Part shown: positions 20,826-29,394 of the stretch, piece by piece
Position numbering within the stretch: position 1 is the first letter of the stretch
Layout: each line of letters starts with the position of its first letter
Assembly: GCF_029027965.1 (NCBI RefSeq)
Contig: NZ_CP119082.1
Coordinates: 1,840,001 to 1,904,000 of the forward strand
From: Paracoccus sp. S3-43
Lineage (GTDB): Bacteria; Pseudomonadota; Alphaproteobacteria; Rhodobacterales; Rhodobacteraceae
Direction: 5' to 3'
Length of the DNA stretch: 64,000 nt
Position numbers and translations under genes: made by a program
Notes under the pieces: generated by a model
Told to the model about the DNA's origin: nothing
The model's database searches: none
The model's input: the letters and a program-made list of their open reading frames with translations, nothing else

Positions 20826-21881
20826 TCAGGCAAGACCCAGTTCCGCGCGGATCGCCCCCTGCCGCAATTCCAGCCACAGGGCGATCATCGCCAGCGGGCC
20901 GTTCGCCACCTGCCCCGTCAGAACCATCCGCGTCAAGTCGGCACGGGGGATCAGGTGGCCGCGAATATCCTCGGCCTCGCTTTCCAGGCCATGCACGCCC
21001 TCGATCCCGTCGGGCAGGTCGGCGATGCCCACGAACAGATACTGGTATTCGACAAGCGTGCCGGGGCTGGGATAATGGTGGATGGCCGGAAACAGCCGCG
21101 TCAGGGCCAGGTCCGCCTCCTCGCGCGCCTCGCGACGGGCCGCATCCTCGACCGTTTCTCCCGCATCGACGCGGCCCGCCACCGGCTCCAGCAGCCAGGG
21201 CTGCGGATCGTGGCGCAGCAGCGGCGCGATGCGGAACTGTTCGATCAGCAGCACCCGGTCGCGGACCGGATCCCAGGGCAGGACGACGACCGCATCGCCG
21301 GCCACGAAGACCTCTCGCCGCAGGGCGGGCGTCATGCCGCCCGCATGGGTGCGGTGGCGCAGGTGGCAGATCTGGACGGCGAAATAGCCCGCGAAGGCTT
21401 CGTCGCGCGTGATGACCTGCACATCCTGAGGCCCGCGCAGATCCACCAGCGGGGCGCCCGACGGCGCGCTGCCCGCGCCACGCAGCTCCGACGCCGCCGC
21501 CACCCCGATCATCGGCAGGCGCGCGGCGATGGAGTCCGCCGCCCGGTCCCGGGGCGCGTCCAGGATATGCCGGGCGATGGCGACGGCCAGCGGCACCTGC
21601 GCCGGACCTTCGGCCTCTCCCTCGCCCAGACCCAGGATCCCGTCCCGCACCGTCAGCCCCATCACCTCGGCATAGCGGATCAGCGCCGCGTTCGGCGTCA
21701 CCCGGAGGGCCGCGACGGTCCCCTGTCCCGGCAGCAGCCTGGGCCATCCGTCCCGGTCGATCCCCGCCCGCGCCCCGCCCGCCAGGACGCCGGGCAGGAC
21801 GTCCGGCACCCCCGACAGGCCCAATGCCTCCAGCATCGCGGCTTCGGCCAGGATGCCGACCAGCAGGACCGGGGCGTTCAC
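20826..21881 (-). CDS. trgB: TrgB-like NUDIX hydrolase with gamma-glutamylcyclotransferase-like N-terminus
   Basis: 351 residues. The N-terminal 100 residues resemble an AIG2/gamma-glutamylcyclotransferase-like fold. The C-terminal half is a NUDIX domain of the ADP-ribose pyrophosphatase type with the box GRVDAGETVEDAARREAREE; the usual Gly at the end of the box is Asp. Homologues in Rhodobacter are named TrgB for tellurite resistance, where they lie with cysK as here. It overlaps the DUF2059 stop by ATGA. A 100-nt gap separates it from cysK, so the two may have separate promoters. Confidence 0.87.
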   Translation of the reverse strand: MNAPVLLVGILAEAAMLEALGLSGVPDVLPGVLAGGARAGIDRDGWPRLLPGQGTVAALRVTPNAALIRYAEVMGLTVRDGILGLGEGEAEGPAQVPLAVAIARHILDAPRDRAADSIAARLPMIGVAAASELRGAGSAPSGAPLVDLRGPQDVQVITRDEAFAGYFAVQICHLRHRTHAGGMTPALRREVFVAGDAVVVLPWDPVRDRVLLIEQFRIAPLLRHDPQPWLLEPVAGRVDAGETVEDAARREAREEADLALTRLFPAIHHYPSPGTLVEYQYLFVGIADLPDGIEGVHGLESEAEDIRGHLIPRADLTRMVLTGQVANGPLAMIALWLELRQGAIRAELGLA

Positions 21882-22726
21882 AACTGCCGCCCGCGCAGTT
21901 CGGCCGCTGCGGCCAGGCCCATGTCATGGGACGTGGCCGAAATCATCGCATCGAACCCCGCGAACATCAGGCGGGACAGGGCCAGCCCCCCGGCAGACCC
22001 GGCATAGGCGGTATATCGGTCAAGCTCGGCATCGCCCAGCACACCATAGGCCAGGAACAGATAGGCGCCGATCCAGGCTTCGGTATCCGCGCGTATCCGG
22101 GGTTCCTTCGCCCAGGCCTCGCGGACGATCTCGCTGTCCGTCAGCGGCATCGCGAACCCGCCGCCCGCCTGGAACCCCTTGGAAAAGGCGACCCCGCCGT
22201 TCAGGGCGCCGACCACGTTCGGCTCGATCAGGTCGGCAGCCCGGATCAGCCGCGCGATCCGCACGGCCCTGGGATCGCGCCGCCGCACGGCCTGGGCAAA
22301 GGCGTCGCGGGCCGCGGCCTCGACCGCCGGATCCCTCATCCGAACCCGAGCGGCGTTCTCCAGGGCCAGCATCCGCTGGCCGAAGACCGTGCGATAGAAG
22401 ACCAGCCCGTCGCCCACCTCGGCCAGGTTCGTCCTGGGAAGCGCGGCCGCCACCCCTTGCAGGAACAGCTCCTTGGCCCGCGCCGGGTCGTGAATGGCCC
22501 GGACCCGGTCCCGCCAGAGACCGGTGCCGCCGCGCGGGAACAGGTCCGCCGCCATCTCCTCGCCCTGGGCCACGGCCTCGTCGCGCAGGATCGGCATCAG
22601 GCCGTCCATCCGCATCACGTTCCAGACCACCTCGGCCATCTGCTGCTGCTCGACGGCCGCAGACGGCTGGGCGGCGACCGGCCCGCCAAAGGCCAGCAGA
22701 AGACAAAGAGACAAGAACCGAAGCAT
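21878..22726 (-). CDS. DUF2059 domain-containing periplasmic protein
   Basis: 282 residues with a signal peptide (MLRFLSLCLLLAFGGPVAAQ) and a helical body. The DUF2059-type segment FYRTVFGQRMLALENAARVRM lies in the middle. No enzyme motif is visible and the family has no assigned function. It is first in an operon with trgB (ATGA overlap), which suggests a shared stress role, but this is inference. The upstream region before tRNA-Ser is about 95 nt and should hold the promoter. Confidence 0.75.
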   Translation of the reverse strand: MLRFLSLCLLLAFGGPVAAQPSAAVEQQQMAEVVWNVMRMDGLMPILRDEAVAQGEEMAADLFPRGGTGLWRDRVRAIHDPARAKELFLQGVAAALPRTNLAEVGDGLVFYRTVFGQRMLALENAARVRMRDPAVEAAARDAFAQAVRRRDPRAVRIARLIRAADLIEPNVVGALNGGVAFSKGFQAGGGFAMPLTDSEIVREAWAKEPRIRADTEAWIGAYLFLAYGVLGDAELDRYTAYAGSAGGLALSRLMFAGFDAMISATSHDMGLAAAAELRGRQL

Positions 22727-22822
22727 CGGATATCCTTTCGCGCCACCGGTGCTTTTTTCGACAAAACCCCTTGCGCTTCAACCCCCACCCCTCTAAATCC
22801 CCGCCTCACCACCCAGAAGCGC

Positions 22823-22912
22823 GGAGAGGTGCCGGAGTGGTCGAACGGGGCGGTCTCGAAAACCGTTGAGCCTGCAAGGGTTCCGTGGGTTCGAATCCCA
22901 CCCTCTCCGCCA
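22823..22912 (+). tRNA. tRNA-Ser (anticodon CGA)
   Basis: A 90-nt class II tRNA with CCA encoded (22910-22912). Acceptor arms 22823-22829 and 22902-22908 pair fully (GGAGAGG with CCTCTCC). The anticodon loop holds CTCGAAA, giving CGA, a long variable arm follows, and the T loop is GGTTCGAATCC. It reads UCG serine codons. Lower-GC foreign DNA begins right after it, so it could be an island insertion site. Confidence 0.97.
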
Positions 22913-22938
22913 CTTGCCCTTGCGAAAGCGTTCTCCCG

Positions 22939-22960
22939 ATCCGGCTGCGGCCGGATTTTT
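22939..22960 (+). terminator. terminator of tRNA-Ser
   Basis: A 7-bp stem ATCCGGC/GCCGGAT with a 4-nt loop, followed by five T residues, 27 nt after the tRNA end. Confidence 0.8.
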
Positions 22961-23518
22961 CCGTTGTTTTCGAGGGTTATGCGGGAGGGGCTGAGCGCTG
23001 GCCCTGCTGCCAGGAGGCCCGGAAGCGGTCTCTCAGGGCCGATATTCTCCGGACCTGATGACTGCGCGGATTTGGTGAACAGCCCACCAAGCCACTGAAA
23101 AACTTGCGCTTTGTTCTTTTTATAGCTGAACACTTCGACACAAGGGGCACTCCCCAGATGGAACAGAAATCGAACTCTGCCGTGAGATTACCTACCGCCG
23201 CCCCGAACCGGGAAAGACCTAATTCGCGGTTCGCACCATCTTCTCGCTAGCGCGGAAGGACGTTTGGTGCGGCATGACATTGAACCGCCACGACGCCACG
23301 CGATGTGCCGATGGGCTGCCTGGCAGACTTCCCTGGTCCTTTACGTTTCAAGAGGAAACAGCAAGGACGTCGGCACTCCAGCTTGTCTCTGCCGACTACG
23401 CCTGTCATAAGTCGCGTACTACTGCATGCGGTAGTGCCTTGGCCGTGCGACCGCAGATATTGCGCCGCGCGACCAGCTCACCGGGTGTCCGGCCAGCTTT
23501 TAGTCAGGACGGAGATCA
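22961..23518. other. gene-free junction between tRNA-Ser and the defence-type cassette
   Basis: 558 nt in which I can support no gene. Short frames (for example 23274-23522) have no ribosome site, poor composition and no family resemblance. The base composition drops here from the GC-rich codon use of the left part. The stretch should hold the promoter of the methylase operon and possibly a decayed insertion boundary. I found no clear copy of the tRNA 3' end in it. Confidence 0.5.
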
Positions 23519-25735
23519 ATGACGACCAGAACAGACAGGATACAACGACGCCTTGATCTCCGACCAGCCATGGATCCCGATGATGTACTCTCGTGCTTTG
23601 TTGGCCCATGCGCACTTGAAGATGATCAATTCCCTTTCGAGGCCATCAGCGATGTTGCCGAAGTCGAGAGCTGGCGGAAGGAGATAAACCGGCCCGTCTA
23701 CCACATCCATAAATGGTGGGCTCAGCGGCTTGGCACGGTGTTTCGCGCGATTGCGCTTGGAGCATTGACGCCATTCGGCACCGATATCCTGAGCGCGTTC
23801 TACCGCCCGGTGCGGGTGAAGGACCTGACCGTCTTCGATCCCTTCATGGGCAGTGGCACGACTATCGGTGAGGCTGCGAAACTGGGCGCGCGCGCTATCG
23901 GCCGCGACATCAATCCCGTCGCGCATTTTCTTGTGAGAAATGCTCTTGCGTTCCATGACCGCGATGCGGTGCTGCGCACGTTCCGAGACATTGAGCGCGA
24001 CGTTGCCGATCAAATCCGCACCCACTACAAGACGACCCTGCCGGACGGAACCGAAGGCGAGGTGCTGTACTATTTCTGGGTCAAGCAGGTTGATTGTCCG
24101 GAGTGCGCAGAACAGGTTGATCTCTTCTCATCGCGGGTGTTCGCCAAACATGCGTATGCGAGTAGGTATCCGGAAGCAAAAGCAGTTTGTCCGTCCTGCG
24201 GTGAAATCAATTCGGTGCGGTACGATTCAACCCATGCCGCATGCGTGAGTTGCGCTGTGGAATTCAACCCTCAGAATGGACCGGCCAGCGGACAGAAAGC
24301 GACGTGTCCCAGCTGCGATCATGGCTTTCCCATTGCCAAGACAATTCGCGAAAAAAACGCACCGCCAGCCCACCGGCTTTACGCAAAACTTGTCCTGATG
24401 CCGGACGGCACCAAGACCTACGCCGCCGCCACTGACGAAGACCGCAAAGCCTACGAGTTTGCTGAGAGGGTGCTTGAGGCCAGGTCAAACGCCTATCCGG
24501 TGGTAGGGATCGAACCCGGTTACAACACCAATCAGGCTCTCGGATACAACTACCGCTACTGGCACGAGATGTTCAATGCGCGCCAGCTTCTCTGCCTGTC
24601 AATCCTAGCCGAGCGCATCCGTGCCATACCCGAGCCCGTGTTGCGCGAGCTTTTCGCGTGCCTGTTCTCTGGCGCGCTCGAATTCAATAACCTCTTCACA
24701 TCCTACAAGGGTGAGGGCACCGGTGCCGTGCGCCACATGTTCGCCCATCACATCCTGAAGCCCGAGCGCGTTCCGCTGGAAGCGAATGTCTGGGGCACAC
24801 CGAAAAGCTCCGGTTCCTTCATGACCATGTTTGAAGGGCGGATACGCCGCGCGCTGGATTATGCCGACGATCCCTTCGAGCTGCGCCTCCAAGGCACGCA
24901 GGGCCAGAAGAAGACGACTGAAAAGGTCTATGGTCTATCCGAGCGCCTCGGCTTTGACATCGCCGAAGACTTCCAGTCCTTCAAGGACGGAAAGCGCGTC
25001 TACCTGTCGTGCGGCGATTCCAGCGTCACCGACATCGAAGACGGCGCTGTTGATGCGATCATCACTGATCCGCCGTTCTTCGACAACGTGCACTACTCAC
25101 AGCTTGCAGACTTTTTCCACGTCTGGCAGCGATTTATTCTTGGTGAGGCAGGCACACGGGCTACCAACACGACCCGCTCACCAGCCGAGGTCCAGAACGC
25201 CGATGTTTCGGCCTTCACCGAGCGCCTGGGGGCGGTTTGGGCCGAGTGTCACCGCGTTCTCGCAGACGATGGTGTGCTGGCCTTCACCTATCATCATTCG
25301 CGCTCCGAGGGCTGGAGCTCCGTGCTGCATGCGCTCATGCAAGCGGGCTTTGGTATCAGCGCAGCGTTCCCGATCAAGGCCGAGATGTCGGTGGCCATGC
25401 CCAAGCATCAGGCCAAGGAGCCTATCGACCTTGATATCGTACTGGTCTGCCGCAAGCGTTCCGCCCTGAAACAACACCACTGGAATGGTGATCTCTGGGG
25501 CACGGTCCGCCCGAAGGCCGCAAGCCAGGTTGCCCGTCTTCGCCGGGCGGGACGAAAACTCAGCCGCAATGATGTGCGCATCATTATCATGGCTCAGCTC
25601 ATCCGGCAGCTTTCCCGGTCGCACAGTCAGGAAGCCGCCTTGTCTCTGCTTGAAGTCAGCAGCCCTGAAATCGAGGCTACCATCGAAAGCCTTCATGAAA
25701 TCAATAACAATAATTCTGTCGGAGGTCTTTCATGA
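23519..25735 (+). CDS. zinc-ribbon DNA methylase (DUF1156-like, amino-methyltransferase)
   Basis: 738 residues. It has an HKWWAQR motif at 65-70 like the start of DUF1156 methylases, SAM motif I VFDPFMGSGTT at 105-115 and GRDINP at 128-133. Two zinc ribbons follow, built from cysteine pairs 193/196, 224/227, 242/245 and 263/266. The catalytic motif IV is TDPPF at 516-520. This order fits an N6-adenine or N4-cytosine DNA methylase. GGAG lies 7 nt before the ATG. The stop overlaps the nuclease gene as ATGA. Likely role: marking self DNA for the cassette's nuclease. Composition is lower in GC than the flanking chromosome. Target sequence unknown. Confidence 0.85.
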   Translation: MTTRTDRIQRRLDLRPAMDPDDVLSCFVGPCALEDDQFPFEAISDVAEVESWRKEINRPVYHIHKWWAQRLGTVFRAIALGALTPFGTDILSAFYRPVRVKDLTVFDPFMGSGTTIGEAAKLGARAIGRDINPVAHFLVRNALAFHDRDAVLRTFRDIERDVADQIRTHYKTTLPDGTEGEVLYYFWVKQVDCPECAEQVDLFSSRVFAKHAYASRYPEAKAVCPSCGEINSVRYDSTHAACVSCAVEFNPQNGPASGQKATCPSCDHGFPIAKTIREKNAPPAHRLYAKLVLMPDGTKTYAAATDEDRKAYEFAERVLEARSNAYPVVGIEPGYNTNQALGYNYRYWHEMFNARQLLCLSILAERIRAIPEPVLRELFACLFSGALEFNNLFTSYKGEGTGAVRHMFAHHILKPERVPLEANVWGTPKSSGSFMTMFEGRIRRALDYADDPFELRLQGTQGQKKTTEKVYGLSERLGFDIAEDFQSFKDGKRVYLSCGDSSVTDIEDGAVDAIITDPPFFDNVHYSQLADFFHVWQRFILGEAGTRATNTTRSPAEVQNADVSAFTERLGAVWAECHRVLADDGVLAFTYHHSRSEGWSSVLHALMQAGFGISAAFPIKAEMSVAMPKHQAKEPIDLDIVLVCRKRSALKQHHWNGDLWGTVRPKAASQVARLRRAGRKLSRNDVRIIIMAQLIRQLSRSHSQEAALSLLEVSSPEIEATIESLHEINNNNSVGGLS

Positions 25736-26550
25736 GTCTTGTTTGTACGGTCTTCAAACATTGCGTTACGGCCGTGCGCACCAATGTTCTCATTGAGCGC
25801 GAAGGCCGCAACGACAAAGAATTTCACTTCCAGAACTGGTTCAAGGCACGACTTGACGACCTGGCAGAGCATTATGATGAGCCGGGCCGCAACACTTATC
25901 CCGACTTCAAGCTGGTACGCTACACGGAAGGCTACGAGCTGAAAGGGCTCGCGTATCCGGGCCGCGATGCGGACTATGATTGCAATAGCCAGCTTCCATG
26001 CGGTGAACACAATGGTCGCCAGGTTTTCTATGTGTTTGGCCGCTATCCGGTCGCACCCGATGGGAACCGCTACCCCGTGCTGGATCTGGTTGTCTGCCAC
26101 GGCAGCTTCCTGAATGCCGACAACAGCTACCAGCACAAGAACAAGAGTTTCCGTGGCTTCGGAAGCTACGGTGACATCCTTGTGCGCGACCGGAAGATGT
26201 ATGTTGCGCCGACGCCCTTCGCCCTCGCAGACGGCGCAGCCCATCACCGGACGCTCATACTGCCCGAAGATATGCCGGTTGATGATGATCTGGTAGAAAT
26301 CGCAACGCTGACGCGGCGCGAGGTCGAGCGGATGGTCGTCGCATACAACTTCGACCTGCGGTCGAACACGCTGAGGACCGAGCTTGTACCAAACCCCAAC
26401 GCGGGCAAGGAGCATGTCTTCAAGGCATACCGCATGCAGGGCGATCCCCTGACGCCAGTTACCTTGGTGGAACGCTCGCGCGGCAAGGCAGAGGCGGCGT
26501 ATCAGGACCTTTTCGGCATTGATGACGAGGGAGGCACTGACGATGAGTGA
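25732..26550 (+). CDS. putative PD-(D/E)XK restriction endonuclease
   Basis: 272 residues, no family name recognised. Near the N-terminus a helix with RNDKEFHFQNWFKARLDDL is followed by YPDFKLVRYTEGYELKG. Pro57-Asp58 and Glu69-Leu70-Lys71 give a PD-x10-ExK signature, the active-site layout of many type II restriction enzymes. The rest has LDLVVCHGSFLNAD and basic patches but no further known domain. It starts inside the methylase stop (ATGA) and overlaps the DUF262 start by 8 nt, so the products should be made together. The best reading is a nuclease paired with the upstream methylase; biochemical proof is lacking. Confidence 0.65.
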   Translation: MSLVCTVFKHCVTAVRTNVLIEREGRNDKEFHFQNWFKARLDDLAEHYDEPGRNTYPDFKLVRYTEGYELKGLAYPGRDADYDCNSQLPCGEHNGRQVFYVFGRYPVAPDGNRYPVLDLVVCHGSFLNADNSYQHKNKSFRGFGSYGDILVRDRKMYVAPTPFALADGAAHHRTLILPEDMPVDDDLVEIATLTRREVERMVVAYNFDLRSNTLRTELVPNPNAGKEHVFKAYRMQGDPLTPVTLVERSRGKAEAAYQDLFGIDDEGGTDDE

Positions 26551-27778
26551 CGATACCGCAGAAACCCCGCCGCTCTTGCCCGATGAATTTATCGACAACG
26601 CCCCAAGCCTTGGCACGTCTGCGAGCAAGCTCTCCGATTCCGAAATAAACAACAAATACGTTAAGGGCGAAGTGCGGATCGTCACCGAGCAAGCCCGCTA
26701 CCCCATAAATTCTATTGCCGGAATTGTTGAAGATACATCCTACCGTATGTCGCCCGAATATCAGCGCCGCCATCGCTGGGACCAAGAACGAAAATCCAAA
26801 CTCATTGAATCACTCATCATGAACGTGCCCGTTCCTCCCATATTCCTCTACGAGTACGACTACTCGAAATACGAGGTTATGGACGGGCTACAGCGCTTGA
26901 CGGCCATTCATGAATTCTACCGCAACAAGTTCAATCTCAGCGGCTTGACGGAGTGGCCCGAGCTGAATGGTCGCACCTATGATCAGCTTCCCTCCAAAGT
27001 TAGGGAAGGCATCGACCGCCGGTATCTGTCATCCGTGATCTTGCTCAAGGAAACAGCCCACAGTGAGGAGGACGCACTCCGCCTCAAGCAACTTGTTTTC
27101 GAAAGGATCAATAGCGGCGGCGTCAGGCTGTCACCGCAGGAATCCCGCAACGCGCTTTTCGACGGGCCCATGAATCACCTCTGCATCCGCCTTTCGCGGA
27201 CGCCTGCCTTGTGCCGCCTCTGGGGCATACCGGAACCGGAAGCCCAGGAGATCGAAGGCGGTCTTCCTTCGGATGAGCGCATCAATAATGAAGATTTCCG
27301 AAAGATGACGGATGTTGAACTTGTGCTGCGTTTTTTTGCCTACCGGCAAAAGCACCGCCTGCACAAATCCGGCGAACCATTGTCGTCGTATTTCGACCGG
27401 TACTTGCGCAAAGGCAACTTCTTCCCGCAAGCGACCCTTGACTCACTTGGTGCGATCTTCTCCGACACCATTGATTTTGCAGAGGCTCTTCTTGGCTTTC
27501 GGTGCTTCTATCTCTACCGGAAGCGCTCACGCAGCGGTGCGGATCATTGGTCCTGGCGCGAGAGTCCGACAACCACGGTCTATGATCCGTTAATGCTTGT
27601 GCTCAGCGAATTTGTACCGCAGCGCGACGTTCTGCTACCAAAATTCCAGCAGATCCAGGCCGATATCGAAGGCTTGTATAAGGCCGAATATGATACGTTC
27701 GAAGGCCGCAATGTAAATCCGTCCGCGCTTCAACAACGTGAAGACCATTACCGGACATTTTTCAACGCCTATCTCTGA
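26543..27778 (+). CDS. DUF262 (ParB/GmrS-like) protein
   Basis: 411 residues from the ATG at 26543, preceded by GAGGGAGG. DUF262 motifs are all present: YQRRHRWD at 73-80, DGLQRLTA at 114-121 and FERINSGG at 186-193, the last followed by LSPQESRNA. DUF262 proteins are ParB-like NTPases; in GmrSD they form the sensor half of a modification-dependent nuclease. No DUF1524 HNH domain is visible in the remaining 200 residues, so the nuclease function must come from a neighbour or be absent. It overlaps the nuclease gene upstream and the HEPN gene downstream (TGATG). Confidence 0.85.
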   Translation: MSDDTAETPPLLPDEFIDNAPSLGTSASKLSDSEINNKYVKGEVRIVTEQARYPINSIAGIVEDTSYRMSPEYQRRHRWDQERKSKLIESLIMNVPVPPIFLYEYDYSKYEVMDGLQRLTAIHEFYRNKFNLSGLTEWPELNGRTYDQLPSKVREGIDRRYLSSVILLKETAHSEEDALRLKQLVFERINSGGVRLSPQESRNALFDGPMNHLCIRLSRTPALCRLWGIPEPEAQEIEGGLPSDERINNEDFRKMTDVELVLRFFAYRQKHRLHKSGEPLSSYFDRYLRKGNFFPQATLDSLGAIFSDTIDFAEALLGFRCFYLYRKRSRSGADHWSWRESPTTTVYDPLMLVLSEFVPQRDVLLPKFQQIQADIEGLYKAEYDTFEGRNVNPSALQQREDHYRTFFNAYL

Positions 27779-28857
27779 TGATGGAAGAGGCCCTGACCTC
27801 ATTCGAGGCCGAACTCGATAAGCTCAACCGTTTCCTGAAAGCATCCGACGCAGAGGATGCGCTGATAACGCATATCCTCGGTTTGCCCGAGGCCGAGCGT
27901 GCTGCGCTTGCCACGCCACTGGAGCCGATCCAGGCGAACAGCACGATCAAGCGTCGGCAGAGCTATGTGTCCGCCATCATAGTTCTTTATGGAGCTTTGG
28001 AGCGCTATATTGAGGAAGCTGTCGCCGAATACACCGGGCAGCTTGTGCTGATCCATAAGGAGTTTCAGAAACTTCCGGAGAAGCTGCGTGCGCAGCACAC
28101 CCTACTGACGATTGACTATCTGGCCTCCCTCAAGGACGGCAGAGTCCGGGAAACCGAGGATATCTCGAGCGTCGTTGCGACACTGCATGATTGCTTCACC
28201 GGAAAGGCGCCGTTCAGGCTCAATGCCCGCGCGTTCTCACTTCGGTCCTCGAATATGAAGTTTGGGCGCGTCCGCGAGATCATGGGAAATCTGGATATCC
28301 AGATTTATGGCAGACGGGTTCTTGCAGCTCCCAGCTACGCCCGATTTCTGCGCGACATGGCCGGCATCTCAACCAAGGACATGCAGGACAGTGAAGTTGA
28401 GAGTACGCTCGATCACATTGATGAGCTCGTGGTCTTGCGAAACGACATCGCCCATGGCGTTGCTAATCTTGAATCAATCGAAGACAGCAATATCGTGCGC
28501 GAGCGCGCCTCAAAGCTTCATGCCTTTGTTTCAGCAATCAATGACATCCTAAATTGTGAACTGTTGAAGCGTAGGTTGGAAATGGGTCAGCTCGTGGCTG
28601 TCGAAGGGGACATTCACGTGTTTGGCGATAACATTGTCGGCTTCTCTTGGCCATCAGGCCGCATTCTGCCAGGCGACATTCTTGTGATGCAACCTTCTGA
28701 AAAGGGTTCCGACCTGAGGCATGGCGCAATAGCGTCGATCCAAATTGATAACGCAAATCAAGAAGAAGTCGTCGGACAAGACGGGCTAATGATTGGTGTT
28801 CGAGTTCCGTTTCGGGTAAAGGCAAATGGTCGGTATTACGTATTGAATCTGAAGTGA
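27778..28857 (+). CDS. HEPN protein of the MAE_28990/MAE_18760 type
   Basis: 359 residues. An N-terminal helical region (RRQSYVSAIIVLYGALERYIEEAVAEY) leads to the HEPN catalytic motif RNDIAH (RxxxxH, Arg221 and His226). A C-terminal domain of about 110 residues, mostly beta by composition, follows, with FSWPSGRILPGDILVM. HEPN proteins of this motif are commonly RNases acting in abortive immunity. The gene begins within the DUF262 stop (TGATG), with a second in-frame ATG next to it. It closes the four-gene unit; no gene is seen in the 147 nt before the prophage operon end. Confidence 0.8.
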   Translation: MMEEALTSFEAELDKLNRFLKASDAEDALITHILGLPEAERAALATPLEPIQANSTIKRRQSYVSAIIVLYGALERYIEEAVAEYTGQLVLIHKEFQKLPEKLRAQHTLLTIDYLASLKDGRVRETEDISSVVATLHDCFTGKAPFRLNARAFSLRSSNMKFGRVREIMGNLDIQIYGRRVLAAPSYARFLRDMAGISTKDMQDSEVESTLDHIDELVVLRNDIAHGVANLESIEDSNIVRERASKLHAFVSAINDILNCELLKRRLEMGQLVAVEGDIHVFGDNIVGFSWPSGRILPGDILVMQPSEKGSDLRHGAIASIQIDNANQEEVVGQDGLMIGVRVPFRVKANGRYYVLNLK

Positions 28858-29004
28858 ATCGGCTTGTGGCCCAGCCTACCGCTGGCGGAACCGAGCTTGC
28901 TTCACAGCGACGCCGAACGGCTTTATCTCGATTGCTGGAACATGGGCAGAACATTGAGAGAAAACGCAATTTTCATTCGTCGGCCAATAGAGTCTAGTAG
29001 GCAA

Positions 29005-29394
29005 TTAGCGCTTTGCGAGCGAACTCCGCTGTTCTTCAAAGCATGCCGCTAACGGCTCCAGCGCCCGCACCAGCGTCACCTCGGGTCCCTGCTTTCCGTC
29101 CAGGATCGCCTCGATGATGTCCGGCGCAAGCAGCGTAAGCCGCAGGACACGGGTCATGTAGGACGGTGCGATCCCCTCGTGCTCGGCCAGTTCGGCGATG
29201 GTTGCGTACTCGCCCGACTCCAGCAGGCGCTTCCAGCGGAATGCGCGGGCCAGCGCCTTGACCAACGTGCTGTCCGTCCGTCTTTGATGCTTGACGCCGT
29301 CCGGCAGCTGCATCTCCTTCCGTCCTCCGCGCCTCACGATGCGGAATGGGACGTGGAGCGTCACTGTCTCGGGGATGGGCGTGCCGCGGGTCAT
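29005..29394 (-). CDS. small protein downstream of the serine recombinase
   Basis: 129 residues, no named family recognised. The centre has a helix-turn-helix-like stretch: ATIAELAEHEGIAPSYMTRVLRLTLLAPDIIEAIL. The N-terminus is basic. The start ATG overlaps the recombinase stop (ATGA), so it is translated with it. I know this gene order from other alphaproteobacterial serine-recombinase elements. A recombination directionality factor or site-binding accessory protein is a reasonable guess, not shown by sequence. Confidence 0.7.
   Translation of the reverse strand: MTRGTPIPETVTLHVPFRIVRRGGRKEMQLPDGVKHQRRTDSTLVKALARAFRWKRLLESGEYATIAELAEHEGIAPSYMTRVLRLTLLAPDIIEAILDGKQGPEVTLVRALEPLAACFEEQRSSLAKR

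Noticed and set aside
22615..23133. Minus-strand 172-codon frame across tRNA-Ser with GGIRTHGTLAGSTVFETAP
   Set aside because: This is the well-known spurious translation of the antisense of a tRNA-Ser gene; the tRNA itself is certain.
23274..23556. Short frames between tRNA-Ser and the methylase
   Set aside because: No ribosome site, odd composition, no family; probably chance frames in an intergenic junction.
28864..29052. 62-codon frame between the HEPN gene and the recombinase operon
   Set aside because: No ribosome site and it overlaps the end of the opposite-strand gene; no conserved pattern seen.
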